Source: JBBKWQ01 sp037969115 (GTDB lineage: Bacteria; Actinomycetota; Acidimicrobiia; Acidimicrobiales; Ilumatobacteraceae). From it: a stretch of DNA of 8,836 bases. The stretch's first letter is position 1, and each line of letters begins with the position of its first letter. Made by a program: the position numbers and the translations under genes. Shown one piece after another: positions 6,149 through 8,836 of the stretch. The stretch is from assembly GCA_037969115.1 (NCBI GenBank), contig JBBKWQ010000391.1, positions 1 through 8,836 of the forward strand. Reading direction: 5' to 3'. The notes below the pieces were generated by a model. That model saw nothing but the letters and a program-made list of their open reading frames with translations, had not been told where the DNA came from and ran no database searches.

Positions 6149-6208
6149 CAGCCATCGTCGACACACTCGAGCTCGGTTGACCAGGCGTCGATCGGTGAGG
6201 CGTTGCTG

Positions 6209-6631
6209 TCACTCCTCGAATCCACGGCGCTGCTGCTCCGAGCGTACGTAACCGATGATGGCGTCGATCTGGTCGTCGTCGAGGCCGGGGATCGCGGCCA
6301 TGTCGCCAAAGTTCCAGTGGTGTTGCCGGGTGCCGTTGACGATCGCGGACCGGAACGCGTCGTCGCCGTGATGGTTCGGTTCGTAGACGATCGACAGGTG
6401 CGATGGCCCCTCGTCGGTGCCGCTCAAGTCGTCTCCGTGGCAGGACGCACAGTTCGATTGGTAGAGCGCTGCACCGTCGCTCTTCCCGGACGGCGCAGCG
6501 GGTTCGGAGTCGCCGGCCTCGCTCCCACACGAGGCGGCGACGATCGTGATGGCCACGATGACGACTGCGGCGATCGTGGCGTGCCGTCTCCAGAGTGGAG
6601 TCTCGGAAGAGTCGGGGTCAGTTGCGGTCAT
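6209..6631 (-). CDS. Membrane-anchored monohaem c-type cytochrome (lipoprotein)
   Basis: This 140-aa protein has a hydrophobic signal segment (about 18-34) ending at VAASC, with Cys35 as the probable lipid-anchor site. After a short acidic spacer comes a cytochrome c domain with the haem-binding motif CASCH (61-65). FGDMAAIPGL supplies Met111 as the likely distal ligand, and the C-terminal helix DDQIDAIIGYVRSEQQRRGF is typical of class I cytochromes c. It probably carries electrons on the outer face of the membrane; the partner oxidase is not in the window. ATG 6629-6631 is favoured because GAGAGAG lies just upstream and it puts a normal signal peptide at the N-terminus; the frame is open to 6718. 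It is convergent with the rhodanese gene (60-bp gap) and divergent from the blaI-type gene, sharing the operator at 6723-6739. Confidence 0.87.
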   Translation of the reverse strand: MTATDPDSSETPLWRRHATIAAVVIVAITIVAASCGSEAGDSEPAAPSGKSDGAALYQSNCASCHGDDLSGTDEGPSHLSIVYEPNHHGDDAFRSAIVNGTRQHHWNFGDMAAIPGLDDDQIDAIIGYVRSEQQRRGFEE

Positions 6632-6710
6632 GGTCTCTCTCGGTCTGCAGCGTGTGGGAGGTCGATGGCTTCTCGTCGCTATGTGTTCGGCTTCGTGAGG
6701 AGCTGCCCCG

Positions 6711-6746
6711 TTCCACATAAGCTACGACACGCTGTAGATATTCAAC
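6711..6746. promoter_or_regulatory. Divergent cytochrome / blaI promoter region with BlaI-type operator
   Basis: The plus-strand site TACGACA-CGC-TGTAGAT (6723-6739) shares the left heptamer with the sites at 3887, 5688 (minus strand) and 8201. On the minus strand TTGAAT (6745-6740) followed by TAGCTT or TTATGT could serve the cytochrome gene, giving a leader of roughly 80-90 nt. On the plus strand TAGATA (6735-6740) is a possible -10 for the blaI-type gene. Box assignments are weak; the shared operator motif is the stronger signal. Confidence 0.5.
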
Positions 6747-6817
6747 CGTCCGACAAACTCTTCGCGACGACCCGAATCCGCCCCCCGGGTGGCATCACGA
6801 GAGACCTCACGAACAAC

Positions 6818-7171
6818 ATGACACGACGAGCTGACGGAGAACTGGAAACGGACGTCCTGCGTGCCTTGTGGAACCTCGATCGGCCCGCATCACCTGGCGA
6901 CGTGATCGAGGAGATGAAGACCGGACTCGCCTACACGAGCATCGCCACCATCTTGACGCGTCTGTGTGAAAAGGGCCTCGCAACCCGGTCGCGCGCCGGG
7001 CGCGTCTACGTGTATGCCGCGGCCCGCAGCGAAGCGGACCACGCGGCACAGCGCATTCTTTCGATTCTCGACTCGGCGTCGGATCGACGGTCCGCGCTCG
7101 CCGGTTTTGCCCTGTCGCTCGATCCAGCCGAGGCTGCACAACTCGCAGCGTTGCTGAACGAGTCGCAATGA
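6818..7171 (+). CDS. BlaI/MecI/CopY-family transcriptional repressor
   Basis: This 117-aa winged-helix protein has the family pattern: GELETDVLRALWNLDRPASP (7-26), the recognition helix LAYTSIATILTRLCEKGLAT (37-56), then the wing RSRAGRVYVYAA. The C-terminal half (70-117) is the helical dimerisation part, where proteolytic inactivation occurs in BlaI. It represses genes by binding TACA/TGTA-type dyads; CopY, the copper-responsive member, carries a C-terminal CxC-type metal site that is absent here (the only Cys is Cys50). Signal input is therefore expected through the adjacent protease rather than direct metal binding. ATG 6818 gives the normal family N-terminus; the Shine-Dalgarno is weak. 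Its TGA overlaps the protease ATG (ATGA), a standard blaI-blaR-type arrangement. It probably represses its own promoter. Confidence 0.88.
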   Translation: MTRRADGELETDVLRALWNLDRPASPGDVIEEMKTGLAYTSIATILTRLCEKGLATRSRAGRVYVYAAARSEADHAAQRILSILDSASDRRSALAGFALSLDPAEAAQLAALLNESQ

Positions 7172-8037
7172 TCGACTTCGTTGCGCTCCCCCTCGTTGTC
7201 ACGCTGGCGATCACGGTGCTCGGCGGTCGGCTCCTCGACCGCCTTCCCCCGGCCACCGCGGCGCGTTGCAGTGCGGTCTTGCTGGCATCGGTGACCATCG
7301 CTGCAGTACCGACGCTCTGGCTCATCGGGCTGAGCGGTCTCGCTCATCTCGGCTGGCACAACCCGATCACCGATTGGTCGCAGCACCTACTGCCCGATTA
7401 CCGGCCGGTCGGAGCAATCATCGGCGTCGGCTCACTGATCGCTGCGATCATCGGCACCATCCGAGCGGTCCGGGTATTGCTGCACCATCACCGCTTGCGT
7501 TGCACCGACACCTCGCCGCTCGAGATCATGCACACCGACGAGATCTACGCCTACACCCTGCCCGGACCCGCGAGAACCATCGCAATCTCGAGTGGCCTCC
7601 GCAACGCACTCGACACGAGCGAGTTCGACCTCGTCATCGCTCACGAGCAGGCACACGCGTTGCATCGCCACGACCGATTCAAGCTGTTGGCGCTCCTCGC
7701 GACTGCGTTCGTCCCGACGACACGGTCGGTCGCCGCCCGCCTCGACTTCTACATCGAGCGTTGGGCGGATGAGGAAGCACTCGATCAGACCGGCGCCGAT
7801 CGCCGCCTCGCAGCGCTCACCATTGCCAAAGTCGCCCTCGCTGCTGCGAGCCCATCACCGGCGCTCGGGATCGCCGATCACGGCGTCGCGGCCCGGGCCA
7901 CTGCGCTGCTCGCCCCGATGGAGCAACCTGCCACCACGACTCGTATCCAGAGCGCGCTGGTCATCGTTGCAACTGTCGCGCTTGCGGCGTACCAACTGCA
8001 TCACAGCGCAATGTTCGCCTCCCACCTCATCCGCTGA
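7168..8037 (+). CDS. M56-family (BlaR1/MecR1-like) membrane metalloprotease without sensor domain
   Basis: This protein of 289 aa has hydrophobic segments at about 4-20, 35-57, 82-104 and 262-275. The zinc-protease motif IAHEQAH supplies His159, Glu160 and His163. The downstream ERWADEEA (197-204) supplies the expected acidic third ligand. In staphylococci BlaR1 relays a beta-lactam signal and leads to cleavage of BlaI. This protein stops after the last membrane helix and has no penicillin-binding domain, so beta-lactam sensing through that domain is ruled out. Predicted loops and tail contain His and Met clusters: LLHHHRLR (104-111), WHNPITDWSQH (63-73) and HHSAMFASH (278-286). These could bind metal, which is inference. 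It overlaps the repressor gene by 4 nt and is followed by the copB promoter region, supporting a role in relieving repression of the copper genes. Confidence 0.88.
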   Translation: MIDFVALPLVVTLAITVLGGRLLDRLPPATAARCSAVLLASVTIAAVPTLWLIGLSGLAHLGWHNPITDWSQHLLPDYRPVGAIIGVGSLIAAIIGTIRAVRVLLHHHRLRCTDTSPLEIMHTDEIYAYTLPGPARTIAISSGLRNALDTSEFDLVIAHEQAHALHRHDRFKLLALLATAFVPTTRSVAARLDFYIERWADEEALDQTGADRRLAALTIAKVALAAASPSPALGIADHGVAARATALLAPMEQPATTTRIQSALVIVATVALAAYQLHHSAMFASHLIR

Positions 8038-8183
8038 TCACCGTCACGCACCAGATGGCTGGCTTCGCGAACTGCGTCGCCGAGCGCTTCGGTGTCGAGC
8101 ACCGTGCCGTGGTCCGCGACGATGACGACCTCCAAGGCCGAGTCCGACCTGGCTTTCCACTCGCTGGCGTCCTCGACCTTGCC
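8004..8183 (-). pseudogene. Coding-like orphan fragment (possible gene remnant)
   Basis: Between two in-frame stops the minus strand reads an open frame of 60 codons with coding-like base use and a protein-like sequence including SALEVVIVADHGTVLDTEAL. It has no upstream start codon, no Shine-Dalgarno, and its 3' end runs 34 bases into the end of the M56 gene. The complementary plus frame is also open, because GNC codons are self-complementary, so this may be chance. I do not recognise a family. Kept as a low-confidence remnant. Confidence 0.2.
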
Positions 8184-8200
8184 TCACTGAGGCGGGTTCT

Positions 8201-8217
8201 TACGACATGGCGTAGTT
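8201..8217 (+). promoter_or_regulatory. BlaI-type operator upstream of copB
   Basis: TACGACA-TGG-CGTAGTT has the same left heptamer as the other three copper promoters and a right arm matching TGTAGTA at five of seven positions. It overlaps TAGTTT (8213-8218), a possible -10, and lies 80 bp upstream of the copB ATG. This suggests copB has its own regulated promoter in addition to any read-through from the blaI-M56 operon. Confidence 0.55.
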
Positions 8218-8248
8218 TGAACGCGGCGAGGGCGGGCACAACCAGGGG

Positions 8249-8301
8249 ATGGAAGGAACCGTTGGGAAACGATGAAGGACCACGAGAAGGCCACGTCATG
8301 A
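8249..8301 (+). other. Two overlapping mini-ORFs in the copB leader
   Basis: ATG 8249 opens MEGTVGKR with stop 8273-8275. That stop overlaps ATG 8272, which opens MKDHEKATS with stop 8299-8301, which in turn overlaps the copB ATG at 8298. Both joints are ATGA. The second mini-ORF has a GGGA 4 nt upstream; the first has AGGGG immediately adjacent, which is poor spacing. They may couple or attenuate copB translation, or may be chance. Confidence 0.35.
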
Positions 8302-8836
8302 CCGACCACGGCACCCACACGTCTCACACCGAACCGGCTGACCACGCCACGATGAGCGCCGACGAACACGCCGGCCGCGGGGACGCAGCCGGCGGCGCCG
8401 GTGACCACGACGAACACGCGGGCCACGGCGGAGGCCATGCCGGCCATGCCGAGATGTTCCGAATCGCGTTCTGGCGCAACCTTGCCCTCGCGATCCCGGT
8501 CCTCGTCTTCTCCGATCAGATCCAGGACTGGTTCAACTACGACTGGTCGTTCCCCGGCTCGCAGTGGATCGCCCCCGTGCTCGGCACCGTCATCTACTTC
8601 TACGGGGGCAAGCCATTCCTGACCGGCGGCATCGACGAAGCCCGCAACCGCCAGCCGGGCATGATGCTGCTGATCGCGCTGGCGATCACGGTCGCTTTCG
8701 TGTCATCGGTCGTTTCACTGACCGACGCACTCGACCTCGAGTTCTGGTGGGAACTCGCCTCGCTCATCGTGATCATGCTGCTCGGACACTGGCAGGAGAT
8801 GAAAGCGATCGGCCAGGCTCAAGGCGCGCTCGCTGC
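8298..8836 (+). CDS. copB: CopB-type copper-exporting P1B ATPase, N-terminal part
   Basis: The first 179 codons are present; the gene continues past the window. The N-terminus (1-52) is His-rich, with ten His residues in motifs such as DHDEHAGHGGGHAGH (36-50), the metal-binding tail typical of CopB-type ATPases rather than the CxxC domain of CopA. Membrane segments follow at about 58-74, 89-105, 122-143 and 150-165. RNRQPGMMLLIALAITVAFV and MLLGHWQEMKAIGQAQGAL are characteristic blocks of heavy-metal P-type ATPases. The phosphorylation site and the CPH-type membrane motif lie beyond the edge. The enzyme uses ATP to expel copper, or perhaps silver, from the cytoplasm. ATG 8298 is preceded by GAGAAGG at 7 nt. 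Because the frame is open back to at least 8055, the start was chosen on the Shine-Dalgarno and the family N-terminus. Confidence 0.92.
   Translation, partial: MTDHGTHTSHTEPADHATMSADEHAGRGDAAGGAGDHDEHAGHGGGHAGHAEMFRIAFWRNLALAIPVLVFSDQIQDWFNYDWSFPGSQWIAPVLGTVIYFYGGKPFLTGGIDEARNRQPGMMLLIALAITVAFVSSVVSLTDALDLEFWWELASLIVIMLLGHWQEMKAIGQAQGALA

Noticed and set aside
6149..6208. Possible bidirectional terminator between rhodanese and cytochrome genes
   Set aside because: Only short self-complementary words such as CGAGCTCG; no stem-loop of convincing length and no T-run.
6203..6817. Long N-terminal extension of the BlaI-type frame
   Set aside because: It runs antisense across the whole cytochrome gene; the family N-terminus begins at ATG 6818.
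8055..8297. An upstream in-frame ATG for copB at 8055
   Set aside because: It has no Shine-Dalgarno, lies upstream of the operator and possible -10, and the added residues are unrelated to CopB N-termini.
8027..8320. Minus-strand 97-codon frame over the copB start
   Set aside because: Low-complexity Arg/Ser/Pro shadow with no ribosome site, antisense to the His-rich copB N-terminus.

Overview
The window looks like chromosomal DNA of a high-GC actinobacterium. GC-rich third codon positions, lipoprotein-type exported proteins, several genes that lack a Shine-Dalgarno sequence, and a BlaI/M56 pair all fit. A marine Acidimicrobiia (Ilumatobacter-like) host is my guess from protein style; nothing in the sequence proves it. 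No rRNA, tRNA, CRISPR array, insertion sequence or integrase was seen. There are two modules.

Module 1 (about 1-3075) is a homoprotocatechuate (3,4-dihydroxyphenylacetate) meta-cleavage locus. On the minus strand lie hpaF (5-carboxymethyl-2-hydroxymuconate isomerase) and the first codons of a downstream gene cut by the window edge. Divergently, on the plus strand, an overlapping operon encodes an FAA-hydrolase-fold HpaG-type decarboxylase/isomerase, a MarR regulator closely resembling HpaR, and a LigA-like/LigB-like two-subunit extradiol dioxygenase. The 38-bp divergent intergenic region holds near mirror-image promoters with a 10-bp perfect palindrome between their -35 and -10 boxes, a good candidate HpaR operator.

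Module 2 (about 3229-8836) is a copper-handling locus. It has a Met-rich DUF305 lipoprotein (-), a CopC-CopD fusion (-), a rhodanese-domain lipoprotein (+), a c-type cytochrome lipoprotein (-), a BlaI/MecI/CopY-family repressor (+) overlapping an M56 membrane metalloprotease (+), and the N-terminal part of a His-rich CopB-type P1B ATPase (+, running off the window). The heptamer TACGACA, followed by a degenerate TGTAGTA-like right arm, occurs at all four promoter regions of this module. It sits before DUF305, between copCD and the rhodanese gene, between the cytochrome and blaI genes, and before copB.

The most interesting hypothesis is that the BlaI-like repressor and the sensor-less M56 protease form a proteolytic metal-response switch controlling the whole copper module. 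In that model CopB exports copper, CopC-CopD and DUF305 bind or move it at the membrane, and the rhodanese and cytochrome are extracytoplasmic accessory proteins. Supporting oddities are a chain of two mini-ORFs joined by ATGA overlaps in front of copB, and divergent promoters so short that at least the hpaF and copCD transcripts are probably leaderless.
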